This document shows, one piece after another, positions 48,879 to 57,195 of a stretch of 64,000 nt of DNA. This DNA comes from Phycisphaerae bacterium (GTDB taxonomy: Bacteria; Planctomycetota; Phycisphaerae; FEN-1346; JAACEH01). Location of the stretch: contig JAAYDY010000105.1 of assembly GCA_012729015.1 (NCBI GenBank), positions 123,851-187,850 of the forward strand. The letters are read 5' to 3'. Each line of letters opens with the position of its first letter. Position 1 is the stretch's first letter. A program made the translations under genes and the position numbers. Under the pieces are notes generated by a model, which saw only the letters and a list, made by a program, of their open reading frames with translations, ran no database searches and was not told the origin of the DNA.

Positions 48879-51155
48879 TCAGTATGCTTCGGACGTCGCG
48901 GCCGAAGGCGTCTCGGCGCCACCGGCGGGCCAGTCGAACAGCAGCCGCACGGACGTGCCCTGCCCGGTCGCGCTGTCGAGCCTGAGCGAGGCCCCGTGAG
49001 CCTCGGCGATCCGCTGGACCTTCGGCAACCCGAGCCCCCTGCCACGGCCCGCCGAGCGTCCGCTGAAGAACGGATTGCAGGCTTTCGACAGGGTCTCGTG
49101 GTCCATGCCTTCGCCGGTATCGGTCACGGCAAGGCCAAGCCGGTCGTTGTCGCGGTCGGGCTCCAGGGCCACCGTGATCCTCCCGCCGGCCTGGCAGGCG
49201 TAGGCCGCATTGGTCACCAGCTCCTCGATGGCCCAGCTCAACTGCTCGCCGTCGATATCGACGACCAGGGGCTCGTCGCACCCGAGGGCCTCGACGGCCA
49301 CATTCTTATCGGCCAGACGGTCGGCCTGAGTTGCGACCACTTTGCGGACCACGACCGCCAGATCCGTGGGACGGCGCTTGGCCGAGGGCGGCCGGGCGAA
49401 CGACATCAGGTCGCTGATGATGTCGCTGGCCCGCTGGGCCTGCTCGGCGATGATGTCCAGGGCTCGCCGCTTCTTGGGGTCGTCCTCGGTCTCGGCGAGA
49501 ATCTGCGCGCGGCCGCTGATGACGGCCAGAGGATTGTTGATTTCGTGGGCCGCCCCGGCCGCCATGGCGCCGACACTGGCCAGGTTGCGCTTGCGCAGGA
49601 GTTCCTCGCGGGCCTCCGACGCCTGACGGCTGGCCTCGGCCAGGCTCTCGAGCATCCGGACGGTCTGTTCCCGCTGGTAGAGCAGCGAGATGTTCAGACC
49701 GGCGGCGCCGGCCAGGATCTCCAGGTCGCGGCAATCCTGGTCCCGCGGCGGAGTCTTCGGATCGGGCCAACTGAAGACGAAGGCCCCGAGCCGCTCGTCG
49801 TGTGCGAAGATCGGAAGCGTGAAGAACGGCCCCTCGCCCATGACCGTGCCGAACCGTTCGAAGAGCCATGCCTCGTCGCGCTCGGCCCGGGCGAGGCCGA
49901 AGTGCTCGTGCGGCGACGACATCGGCCTCAGGGGCAACGCTTCGCCCACGTCGTTCTCAAAGACGAAATGCTCGGCCGGCCGCCCTTGCGGCGTCCGGAG
50001 TGTTCCTTCAATGAAGCCCCGACCGTCGCCGAGGACGTACACGGCGCAGACTTCGGTCTGGACCCACTCGGCCATGGTGCGACAGAGGTCGTCGAGCAGG
50101 TGCCGCATGGACCGAGCCTCTGCGAGGCTCCGCCCCATGCGAAGCAGAAGGTCCGCATGACGTTTCTGGCGGTGCAGATGCCTCGTAGCGGCCATAAGAC
50201 GATCGTTCACGACGCCAAGCTCGGCGTTGGCGTTCTGGACGCTTTCGTAGAACAGGGTCTGTTCGTCGCTGTTCTCGAGCCCCATGATCCGCACGTGCTC
50301 GGCGACGGCGGCATGGAGCTTCTTGCCGATGGTCTCCAGGTGCGACGGTGCGATGCCGAGTTGGTCGGCCAGCGTGGCGGCGGCTTCCGCCGAGGACATG
50401 GGGCTGCCCATGCCGATCCGCTGCTCGCGTGCCAGCAGGTCGGCCAGGCCGACGACCCGGACCAGCTCTCGCCCCTGGAGGTTGCCCGGCAGATGGGCGG
50501 CCTCCTGGTGGTGTAGCCAGATCACGTTGATGAGCTTCTCGGGGAAGTCCCAGTTCTCCGTGAGCCGCTTGCCGATGACCGTGTGGTCGACGCCCAGAAT
50601 GCGGTTCTCGGCGTCCGCAAAGGTCGTGCAGTGCGACTTGACGCGGCGGACCACCTGGTCGAAGGTTTTAGGCAGGACGAAATCGAGAGCGACCTTGCCG
50701 ATGTCGTGCAGCAGCCCGGCCACGAAGGCCTCGTCCGGATTCACGCCGCGAACCGTCCGGGCGATCAACTGGCTTGCCGCCGCGACGGCCAGCGAGTGTT
50801 TCCAGAAAGCGCGACGGTCGAACGAGGTGCGGTACGCATTGTGGCCCTTGCGGCTGAAAAGGTCGAAGACCTTCAGCGACAGGACGCTGTTGCGAATGGC
50901 CTCGAAGCCCAGGAGCGAGCAGGCCCGGCTGACGGTGGAGACCTGGGCCCGGACGCCGCCGAAGCTGGCGCTGTTGACCAGGGCGAGGATGCGGCTGGTG
51001 AGAGACGGATCGCTTTCGATGATGTCCGACAGGTCGCGCACCGAGGTCTGATCGCTCGTGGCCAGGGCCAGCACGCGAGTGGCCACCACGGGGAGCGTCG
51101 GCAGGCTGTCCACCTGGTCGACGATCAACTGCACCTTTCGGACCTTCACATCCAT
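48879..51155 (-). CDS. HDOD-GAF sensor histidine kinase
   Basis: 758 residues without membrane segments. Order: HDOD domain (10-210, with LPTLPVVATRVLALA, SDPSLTSRILALVNSASFG and AGLLHDIGKVALDF), connector, GAF domain (about 345-500), coiled coil, then HisKA with H537 in GAAHEINNPLAVISGRA, and the ATPase domain (ELVTNAAYA N-box, DTGEGMDHE G1, GRGRGLGLPKVQRIAEAHG G2). It should autophosphorylate in the cytosol in answer to an internal signal and hand phosphate to the neighbouring receivers. AAGGA precedes the ATG. Confidence 0.93.
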   Translation of the reverse strand: MDVKVRKVQLIVDQVDSLPTLPVVATRVLALATSDQTSVRDLSDIIESDPSLTSRILALVNSASFGGVRAQVSTVSRACSLLGFEAIRNSVLSLKVFDLFSRKGHNAYRTSFDRRAFWKHSLAVAAASQLIARTVRGVNPDEAFVAGLLHDIGKVALDFVLPKTFDQVVRRVKSHCTTFADAENRILGVDHTVIGKRLTENWDFPEKLINVIWLHHQEAAHLPGNLQGRELVRVVGLADLLAREQRIGMGSPMSSAEAAATLADQLGIAPSHLETIGKKLHAAVAEHVRIMGLENSDEQTLFYESVQNANAELGVVNDRLMAATRHLHRQKRHADLLLRMGRSLAEARSMRHLLDDLCRTMAEWVQTEVCAVYVLGDGRGFIEGTLRTPQGRPAEHFVFENDVGEALPLRPMSSPHEHFGLARAERDEAWLFERFGTVMGEGPFFTLPIFAHDERLGAFVFSWPDPKTPPRDQDCRDLEILAGAAGLNISLLYQREQTVRMLESLAEASRQASEAREELLRKRNLASVGAMAAGAAHEINNPLAVISGRAQILAETEDDPKKRRALDIIAEQAQRASDIISDLMSFARPPSAKRRPTDLAVVVRKVVATQADRLADKNVAVEALGCDEPLVVDIDGEQLSWAIEELVTNAAYACQAGGRITVALEPDRDNDRLGLAVTDTGEGMDHETLSKACNPFFSGRSAGRGRGLGLPKVQRIAEAHGASLRLDSATGQGTSVRLLFDWPAGGAETPSAATSEAY

Positions 51156-51332
51156 CGCGCTTCCATCCTTGATCGGGGGCCGCCCGGCATCCGTCGCCAG
51201 GGGTCGTAGCGCTATCGTCGTCGGCGCCGCCTCCCCCGTGCGTCGGCCGACAACCTGTCCGCAGGGCGCGGCGTCGCACCCTTACGGGTCGGCCGTCGCG
51301 GGCATCGTCCCGCGGCCGCCGACGGCGATGGT

Positions 51333-51896
51333 TCACACGTTCAGCATCTCGCCGATCCGCGTCACCAGTTCGCTGATGCGGAACGGTTTCTGAATAAACT
51401 CATCGATCCCGGCGTTGTAGAGCTCCTGGATCTTGTCCTGCTCGATGAGGCCGCTGATGCCGATGATCCGCGTGTCATGGAGATCCGGGTTGCTGCGGAT
51501 AGTCTCGCAGACCACCTTGCCGTTGATGTCGGGCAACATGAAATCCAGGACAATCAGGTCGGGATGAAACTGCTGCGTCAGAATGCCGGCATCGTACCCG
51601 CAACTGGCCGTGCGGACCTCGAACCGCCCGTCCCGATCGAGAACCTCGACAAACAGGTCCACGACCTCGGGGTCGTCGTCCACGATCAGAATCTTCTTCT
51701 TGCCGCTGTCGAGGTTGCTGAGCGGAATGCTGTTTTCCTTCATGAACTGCACGAGCGACTCCCTGGGAATTCGGCGAAACCGGCTGCCCGGAACGTAGAA
51801 GCCCTTGAGGCGACCGGCGTCGAAACAGCGAATGATCGTCTGTTGCGACACGCGGCAGATCTTCGCGGCTTCTCCCGTGCTGAAGACCTCTTTCAT
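51333..51896 (-). CDS. HTH (MerR/excisionase-type) plus receiver domain regulator
   Basis: 187 residues. N-terminal helix-turn-helix of the HTH_17 kind (FSTGEAAKICRVSQQTIIRCFDAGRLKGFYVPGSRFRRIPRESL, 5-48), short linker, then a full receiver domain (ILIVDDDPEVVDLF; phospho-acceptor D118 in LIVLDFMLPD; IQKPFRISELV). The order is the reverse of common regulators, where the receiver leads. It probably binds DNA under phosphorylation control. It has its own promoter with dyads around it, which points to autoregulation. AAAGGG precedes the ATG. Confidence 0.9.
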   Translation of the reverse strand: MKEVFSTGEAAKICRVSQQTIIRCFDAGRLKGFYVPGSRFRRIPRESLVQFMKENSIPLSNLDSGKKKILIVDDDPEVVDLFVEVLDRDGRFEVRTASCGYDAGILTQQFHPDLIVLDFMLPDINGKVVCETIRSNPDLHDTRIIGISGLIEQDKIQELYNAGIDEFIQKPFRISELVTRIGEMLNV

Positions 51897-52001
51897 GGTC
51901 TGGCCCTTTCACATAAGGTCAATTGCCCCGCCCCGATGGCGTCGAGGCGGCCCACTGCATGAGCAATTGGAGACAGCTTGCCCAGCTTCCCCATTTTTAC
52001 A

Positions 52002-52042
52002 ATGCTAATATCGGCCCAGCCTGTTGTCAACTTGAGACAATG
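52002..52042 (-). promoter_or_regulatory. Sigma-70 type promoter with overlapping dyad, HTH-receiver gene
   Basis: Minus strand: TTGACA at 52030-52025, 17-base spacer, TAGCAT at 52007-52002; start near 51995, about 99 bases before the ATG. The dyad TTGTCAACTTGAGACAA (52024-52040) covers the -35 box, and a related TTGGAGACAG lies at 51967-51976 just beyond the start point, so an operator pair is plausible. Confidence 0.6.
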
Positions 52043-52182
52043 TCCAGGGTGGCTCCACTGAATCTTATCCAACGCTGCCAGCCTATGTTACGATTCGAGT
52101 GGCCGTTGGGTCGGGGCGACTGTGGGGCGTGGTCCGTGACGGGATAGAAGGATTCCTGTTAAGCCTTCGCGAGGGCGGTTGC

Positions 52183-52188
52183 TAGAAT
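52183..52188 (+). promoter_or_regulatory. Possible -10 box of a leaderless message
   Basis: TAGAAT at 52183-52188 with TTAAGC at 52159-52164 (18-base spacer). Transcription would begin near 52195, next to the in-frame ATG at 52196, giving a message with no leader. Confidence 0.35.
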
Positions 52189-53176
52189 GACCGGCATGGG
52201 CGAAGGTGACGAGACCATTCGGATTTCGGCGGCCGGACTGCTGGTCACGTACTGGTGCAACGCGCGCTGCGCCCATTGCTACGAGTTGTCGGGGCCGCGG
52301 CGGCAGGGGTGGATGTCGGCCGACGCGGCGCTGCGGCATTTCCAGGCGATGGTGCGGTTGGGCATGGAGCCGGCGGGAGTGCACCTGGGCGGCGGGGAGC
52401 CATTCGGGGATTTCGGGCGTCTGGTGGAGATCGTCCGGGCGGCGCGGCAGGCCGGCCTGGCTGGCGTGGGGTACGTGGAGACTAACGGGTATTGGGCGAC
52501 AGACGAAGCCGTGGTGCGGGAGCGCCTCGGGGCGCTGCGCGAGGCGGGGATGCGGCAACTCAGTCTGTCGGCCGACGTGTATCACCAGACGTTCGTGGAT
52601 CCGCAGTGCGTGGTGCGACTGTGGCGGGTGGCGACGGAGGTACTGGGCACAGAAGGCGTTCGGGCTCGCCGTTGGCGGTTCCTGAAGTCGCCGCAGGATT
52701 TGCGTGAGGCGTCGGAGGCACAACGGCAGGCGGCCTATCGCGAGGCGCTGGCCCAGCACGCGGAACGGATGACGGGGCGCGCGGCGACAGAGCTAGCGCC
52801 GCTGGTGGCGCGGCAGCCGGCCGAGGCGGTGCGCGGCCAGACGTGCGTGGAGGGGCTGCGGGACAGCGCTCATGTACACATCGATCCGGCGGGGTACGTT
52901 TTTCCAGGAACCTGCGCGGGCCTGATCCTGGGACGAACGGACCGTGGGCGGCCGCTCGATGCGGTACTGGCTGCGTCGCGGGGGCCGATGTGGCGGATTC
53001 TGGTGTCCGAAGGCCCGTGGGGGTTGCGGTCGCTGGCGGCACGGAAGGGCTACAAGGACGACCCCGGAGGCTACGCGGACAAGTGTCACCTGTGTATGTC
53101 GGCGCGTCGTTTTCTGCTGGAGGCGGGGGCGTATGCCGATGAGTTGGGGCCGCCGGAGTTGTACCGCGAGGAGTGA
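52187..53176 (+). CDS. Radical SAM protein of unknown function
   Basis: 329 residues (326 if the start is the ATG at 52196). Cluster cysteines C24, C28 and C31 in VTYWCNARCAHCYE, then HLGGGEPFGDF (the GGE motif), and a C-terminal part with further cysteines (GQTCVEGL; GTCAGLI; KCHLCMSARRF) that may hold a second cluster, as in SPASM or twitch domains. No partner peptide or enzyme gene lies next to it. No ribosome site precedes either ATG. Codon and base use (very G-rich plus strand) agrees with neighbours to the right. Product unknown. Confidence 0.82.
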   Translation: MTGMGEGDETIRISAAGLLVTYWCNARCAHCYELSGPRRQGWMSADAALRHFQAMVRLGMEPAGVHLGGGEPFGDFGRLVEIVRAARQAGLAGVGYVETNGYWATDEAVVRERLGALREAGMRQLSLSADVYHQTFVDPQCVVRLWRVATEVLGTEGVRARRWRFLKSPQDLREASEAQRQAAYREALAQHAERMTGRAATELAPLVARQPAEAVRGQTCVEGLRDSAHVHIDPAGYVFPGTCAGLILGRTDRGRPLDAVLAASRGPMWRILVSEGPWGLRSLAARKGYKDDPGGYADKCHLCMSARRFLLEAGAYADELGPPELYREE

Positions 53177-53190
53177 GGCGAGTCCGTTCC

Positions 53191-53520
53191 CTATCGGGTC
53201 AAGGCGTCCTTGACGGTCGGGTAGATGGCGAAGAGGTGGTTGAGCTGAGTGGTCTCAAGCACCTCCGCGATGCGTCGCTGGGGTCCGGCCAAGTGGAGGA
53301 ATCCGCCGGCCTGTTCGGCCTCGTGCCTGGCGCTGATGAGGCAGCCGAGGGCGTCGCTACAGACGAACTCCAGTTGCGAGAGGTCGCAGACGACGTGTGA
53401 GTGGGAATCTGCGAGGGCTTCGTCGAGGGCCTGGCGCACCTCTGCGACGCTGAACACGTCGGCGTCGCCGACAAACTGGAGCACTACGGCCTGATCGGCA
53501 TTCCGGGAACGGATTTCCAT
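53191..53520 (-). CDS. STAS-domain anti-sigma-factor antagonist (SpoIIAA/RsbV-like)
   Basis: 109 residues, one STAS domain (VVLQFVGDADVFSVAEVRQALDEAL; VVCDLSQLEFVCSDALGCLISARHEAEQAGG). In SpoIIAA-like proteins the phosphorylated Ser sits in a DSSG-like turn; here it reads VCSDALG, so one Ser is kept though the surrounding residues differ. It should bind and release the RsbW-like kinase encoded just upstream (25-base gap). The ATG at 53520 follows AGGGGGA. No sigma factor gene is next to the pair. Confidence 0.88.
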   Translation of the reverse strand: MEIRSRNADQAVVLQFVGDADVFSVAEVRQALDEALADSHSHVVCDLSQLEFVCSDALGCLISARHEAEQAGGFLHLAGPQRRIAEVLETTQLNHLFAIYPTVKDALTR

Positions 53521-53545
53521 AGGGTCCCCCTGCCTGGAGAAGCCG

Positions 53546-53953
53546 TCAACGTTTCTTCTTGACGAGAGTGACACTGCGACCGCCGTCGCCGTAGGTGACC
53601 TCATCCATGTAGGCCCGCATAAGCATGATGCCGCGTCCGCTGGGCTTGGTCAGGTTTTCGACGGCGGTCGGATCGGGCACCTTCTGCGGATCGAATCCCG
53701 CGCCTTCGTCCTTGACGCTGATACGGACGCAGTCGGGGGTGATTGCGTATTGGATGGTGACGGATCGTTTGGGATCGAATTGGTTGCCGTGCTTGACGGC
53801 GTTGACGAGGGATTCTTCGAGGGCGAGCTTGACGGCGAAACAGGAATCGCCGTTGAACCCGGCGTCGTGCATGCGTTCCATGATGGTGTCCTGCACGATC
53901 CTGATGTCGTCCACTTCGGACGGGATCTTCAACGTGGCGGTCGCGTGATCCAT
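53546..53953 (-). CDS. Anti-sigma factor / serine-protein kinase (RsbW-like HATPase)
   Basis: 135 residues of the GHKL ATPase fold in its small RsbW/SpoIIAB form. The N-box is FAVKLALEESLVNAVKHGN (residues 40-58), G1 VKDEGAGFDPQ, and G2 PSGRGIMLMRAYMDEVTYG. It should phosphorylate the STAS protein encoded next to it and hold a sigma factor or another partner. Together with the kinase genes around, it fits a partner-switching circuit. Confidence 0.92.
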   Translation of the reverse strand: MDHATATLKIPSEVDDIRIVQDTIMERMHDAGFNGDSCFAVKLALEESLVNAVKHGNQFDPKRSVTIQYAITPDCVRISVKDEGAGFDPQKVPDPTAVENLTKPSGRGIMLMRAYMDEVTYGDGGRSVTLVKKKR

Positions 53954-54061
53954 AGGCAGAGACTACCTTACGAAGGCCCCCTTGATCCCCAGCGGCCGGC
54001 CCGCGGCGACCCTGCCGCAAACAGAGGGTCGCCGGCCTTGGGCAAGTCAAGCCGGCAGGGA

Positions 54062-54090
54062 ATGTTAGCCCAAGGTTGAGGGTAAGTCAA
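54062..54090 (-). promoter_or_regulatory. Sigma-70 type promoter of the RsbW-STAS pair
   Basis: Minus strand: TTGACT at 54090-54085, 17-base spacer, TAACAT at 54067-54062; start near 54055, about 100 bases before the RsbW ATG. Confidence 0.6.
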
Positions 54091-54183
54091 GATGGGCCCA
54101 TTTTTCAGTGGCGTAGCCGCCGCATTTTCGCGAGACTCATAGCCGTTTCTGAAGCGGCATGGTTGTGGATAAGGACGGTCGGC

Positions 54184-55617
54184 ATGCGGTGGTCGATACG
54201 CACGCGAATGCTGGTGGCGACGAATCTGCTGGTGGCGGGCCTTGGGCTGGCCGTCGGGTGGCTCGGGGTCCAGGTGGCGGGCCGCGAGACTGAGCGGAAG
54301 CTTGTGGACGAAGTGGCGTTGCACGTGGCCGGGCAAATCGGCTCGAACCGGTGGCCGCTGACGGACGACCTGCTCCAGAAGGTAAGCCAGATGCTCGGGG
54401 ACGAGACCGCGACGGGGCCGGCGAACCGTGCGGAGATCGCGGCATCGAGCCTGGATGCGCGGCGGCGGGGAGAGTTGTTGTCGCAAGTGGCACGGACCCC
54501 CCTGCCCCGGGACGTGATGCTGAGCGGGCGCCGGTACCGGATGGCCGTAGCGGCCATCATGCAGAAGGATTCGGCCGCATCGGAAGAGTCGATGCGTCTG
54601 TGCCTGCTGGTCCCCGTGGAGCGCATCCAGTCGGCCAAGGCGCGTGCGGCCCGGACGATTGCGTTGGCAACGGCCGCGGCGGTGGCGTTGGCGACGGTGG
54701 TGTCGGTCTGGTGGTCGCACACGATCACTCGACCGCTGCGGCAGCTGGCGGCCCGGATGGACCGGCTGAGCCGCGTGGCCGAGGACGTGGATCTGGACGC
54801 GTTGTTGGCGTCGGAGTTGTCGCCGTCGGGTACTGGTGGCAAGTCGCCGCGCGGTCCGCAGGAAGTGGCAAAGTTGACGGAGTCGTATGAAGGGCTGATG
54901 GGCCAGTTGGCGGAGGCGCGGAACCGCTTGGCGCGGTCGGCGCGGATGGCCACGCTGGGGCAGATGTCGGCCTCGGTGGCTCATGAACTGCGAAATCCCC
55001 TGAGCGGCATCAAGATGAACGCCCGGGTGCTGGCCGACGAGTTGGCTCGGCACGGGATCCATGACGAGAGCCTGGACATCATGCGTCGCGAGATCGACCG
55101 TATGGAGGCGTACCTGAACGAGCTTCTGAGCCTGGCGTCGCGTCAGGAGGCGCCGGCGGAGGCGCCCGACCGCCGTTCGGCGGTGAGGCTTGACGAACTG
55201 GCGGATTCGGTCGTATCTCTTCTGGAGAGCCGTTGCCGCCAGGCGTCAATAGCGGTGGAGCGAGAGTACGAACATGGTGCGGTGCCGGCCTGGGGCGATG
55301 CCGCGCGGCTGCGGCAGGTCATCCTGAACCTGGCGCTGAATGCGATCGAGGCGATGCCGTCGGGCGGCCGGCTTGGGCTGCACGTTGAACCGTGCGAGGA
55401 CGGCGTGCGTCTGAGCGTGAGCGACACGGGGGCCGGCGTGCGCGTGCCGGACGGTACGGACGTGTTCGAGCCGTTCGTGTCGAGCAAACGGGGAGGGACG
55501 GGCCTGGGCCTTCACGTCTGCCGGACCATCGTGGAGCGTCATGCCGGGCGGATCGGTTACAGGTCGTCGGAAGGCGGAAGCACGTTCTGGGTGGTTTTGC
55601 CGGGAGCCAAGGAATGA
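54184..55617 (+). CDS. Membrane sensor histidine kinase
   Basis: 477 residues. Two membrane segments (about 8-31 and 157-178) enclose a periplasmic sensor of some 125 residues; then HAMP (TRPLRQLAARMDRLSRVAEDVD), a coiled coil, HisKA with H267 in SASVAHELRNPLSGIKMN, and the ATPase domain (NLALNAIEAMP N-box, DTGAGVRVPDG, KRGGTGLGLHVCRTIVERHAG). The ATG at 54184 has AAGGA 8 bases before it; the longer frame from 54076 is less likely. Its stop overlaps the next start as ATGA, so it is coupled with the NtrC-type regulator. Signal unknown. Confidence 0.94.
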   Translation: MRWSIRTRMLVATNLLVAGLGLAVGWLGVQVAGRETERKLVDEVALHVAGQIGSNRWPLTDDLLQKVSQMLGDETATGPANRAEIAASSLDARRRGELLSQVARTPLPRDVMLSGRRYRMAVAAIMQKDSAASEESMRLCLLVPVERIQSAKARAARTIALATAAAVALATVVSVWWSHTITRPLRQLAARMDRLSRVAEDVDLDALLASELSPSGTGGKSPRGPQEVAKLTESYEGLMGQLAEARNRLARSARMATLGQMSASVAHELRNPLSGIKMNARVLADELARHGIHDESLDIMRREIDRMEAYLNELLSLASRQEAPAEAPDRRSAVRLDELADSVVSLLESRCRQASIAVEREYEHGAVPAWGDAARLRQVILNLALNAIEAMPSGGRLGLHVEPCEDGVRLSVSDTGAGVRVPDGTDVFEPFVSSKRGGTGLGLHVCRTIVERHAGRIGYRSSEGGSTFWVVLPGAKE

Positions 55618-57038
55618 GCGATCCCAAGCGGATTCTGGTGATCGATGACGAGGAATCGATTTGTTTCGCGTTTCGGCGCTATTTCGAGAGCCGCGGTTTC
55701 GCGGTGACCGTGGCCCGGACGGGGTCCGAGGGTATCGCGCGTTACGGCGAGGTGGCCCCAGACGTGGTGTTTCTGGACGTGCGGCTCGGCGACATGAGCG
55801 GCCTGGACGTGCTGGAGGAGTTGCGGCGCCGGGACAACCAGTCGATGGTCATCGTGATCACGGCTTACGGGTCGCTGGAGACGGTGACTCGAGCCATTCG
55901 GAACAAGGCGTTCGACTATCTCGTCAAGCCGCTGGACCTGGACCATGCGGCGGACCTGGTGGGTCAGGCGTTGGCCCAGCGAGCGGCGCTGACGGGTTGC
56001 CGCGCGGAGACGGGGGAAGCGGCGGTCGCCGTCGCGGAGCCGCAACTGGTGGGCTCGTCCTCGGTGATGCAGGAGGTGTACAAGCGGATCGGCCGGGCGG
56101 CACTGGTGGATTCGACGGTGCTGATCCTGGGCGACACGGGGACGGGCAAAGAGATGGTGGCGCGGGCGATACACGATCACAGCCCGCGCCGCGACAAGCC
56201 GTTCGTAGCGGTCAATTGCGGCGCGTTGCCCGAGAGCCTGGTGGAGAGCGAGTTGTTCGGATACGTCCGGGGCGCCTTCAGCGGGGCCGACGCGGACAAG
56301 CCGGGCCGGTTCGAGTCGGCCGACGGCGGGACGCTGATGCTGGACGAGATCGGCGACCTGCCTCTGGCGGTGCAAGTGAAGCTGCTTCGGTTTCTGGACT
56401 CGCACACGATTGAGCGGCTGGGGTCGGTGAAGTCGAAGGAGTTGAACGTGCGGATCATCGCGGCGACGAACCGCGATCTGACGCAGGCGATCGAGCAGGG
56501 GCAGTTCCGCCAGGATCTGTTCTACAGGCTGGCGGTGATACGTATTACGTTGCCGCCGCTGTCGCAACGGCGGGAAGACATTCTGCCGTTGGCGCAGCAT
56601 TTTCTGGGGCAACTGGCCGCCGCGGGCGAGGCGCCGGCGGCGGTGAGTCCGGAAGCGTCGGAGGCGTTGTGCCGGTATCGGTGGCCTGGGAACGTCCGGG
56701 AACTGCGTAACGCGATCGAGCATGCGGCGCTGATGTCGGGCCAGGGGCCAATCCTGCCGGGGCACTTGCCGGAATCGGTGCGCCGGGGGGACTCGCGGTC
56801 GGCCGCCCGCGCAGCAAGCGACATCGAGAAGGCCATCGACCGGTACCTGTCGCTGGCCTGCGCCGGAGAGGAGAACCTCTACCAGGCCGCCCTGGAGCCG
56901 CTGGAGCGTGTTCTGATCCAACGCACGCTGGCAGCCTGCAACGGGAACCAGTCCGCGGCGGCAGCGAGGCTTGGGCTGCACCGCAACACCCTTCGCAACA
57001 AGCTGCGGGAATTCGGGTTTGACGCTCGCGATGCATAA
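55614..57038 (+). CDS. NtrC-type sigma-54-dependent response regulator
   Basis: 474 residues. Receiver domain with D55 (VVFLDVRLGD), AAA+ domain (Walker A GDTGTGKEMVARAIH, sensor loop GYVRGAFSGAD, Walker B GGTLMLDEIGDLPL, arginine region RYRWPGNVRELRNAIEHA), and a Fis-type HTH (SAAAARLGLHRNTLRNKLREFG). The sigma-54 contact loop is GAFSGA where the usual form is GAFTGA; Ser for Thr is conservative and should work. It is the partner of the kinase upstream. A sigma-54 promoter stands 130 bases after the stop and is its likely target. Confidence 0.96.
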   Translation: MSDPKRILVIDDEESICFAFRRYFESRGFAVTVARTGSEGIARYGEVAPDVVFLDVRLGDMSGLDVLEELRRRDNQSMVIVITAYGSLETVTRAIRNKAFDYLVKPLDLDHAADLVGQALAQRAALTGCRAETGEAAVAVAEPQLVGSSSVMQEVYKRIGRAALVDSTVLILGDTGTGKEMVARAIHDHSPRRDKPFVAVNCGALPESLVESELFGYVRGAFSGADADKPGRFESADGGTLMLDEIGDLPLAVQVKLLRFLDSHTIERLGSVKSKELNVRIIAATNRDLTQAIEQGQFRQDLFYRLAVIRITLPPLSQRREDILPLAQHFLGQLAAAGEAPAAVSPEASEALCRYRWPGNVRELRNAIEHAALMSGQGPILPGHLPESVRRGDSRSAARAASDIEKAIDRYLSLACAGEENLYQAALEPLERVLIQRTLAACNGNQSAAAARLGLHRNTLRNKLREFGFDARDA

Positions 57039-57051
57039 TCGTGAGGCAGCC

Positions 57052-57083
57052 CCTGGCCAGTGTCAGTGCACCGCGACACCAGG
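57052..57083 (+). terminator. Weak hairpin after the NtrC-type gene
   Basis: CCTGG/CCAGG and TGTC/GACA arms form an interrupted stem with a 10-base loop 13 bases after the stop. No T-run follows. Confidence 0.3.
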
Positions 57084-57129
57084 CGTCCATCGGCCGCCCC
57101 GGCGCGTGCGTCATCGTAGTCCCTTGCAA

Positions 57130-57156
57130 CATAACGTGTTATGGAATTGGCATGCC
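57130..57156 (+). promoter_or_regulatory. Candidate enhancer site of a sigma-54 promoter
   Basis: CATAAC-GT-GTTATG (57130-57143) is a dyad, with GGCATGCC (57149-57156) right after it. Both lie about 40-66 bases before the expected start of transcription, where NtrC-type activators often bind. Confidence 0.5.
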
Positions 57157-57169
57157 GTGGTCATTGAGT

Positions 57170-57184
57170 TGGCACAGGCTTTGC
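57170..57184 (+). promoter_or_regulatory. Sigma-54 promoter (-24/-12)
   Basis: TGGCAC at 57170-57175, five bases, TTGC at 57181-57184: full match to the -24/-12 consensus with correct spacing. Transcription would start near 57196 on the plus strand. It lies between the NtrC-type gene and a convergent oxidoreductase gene. Confidence 0.8.
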
Positions 57185-57195
57185 CGGTACAGTAG

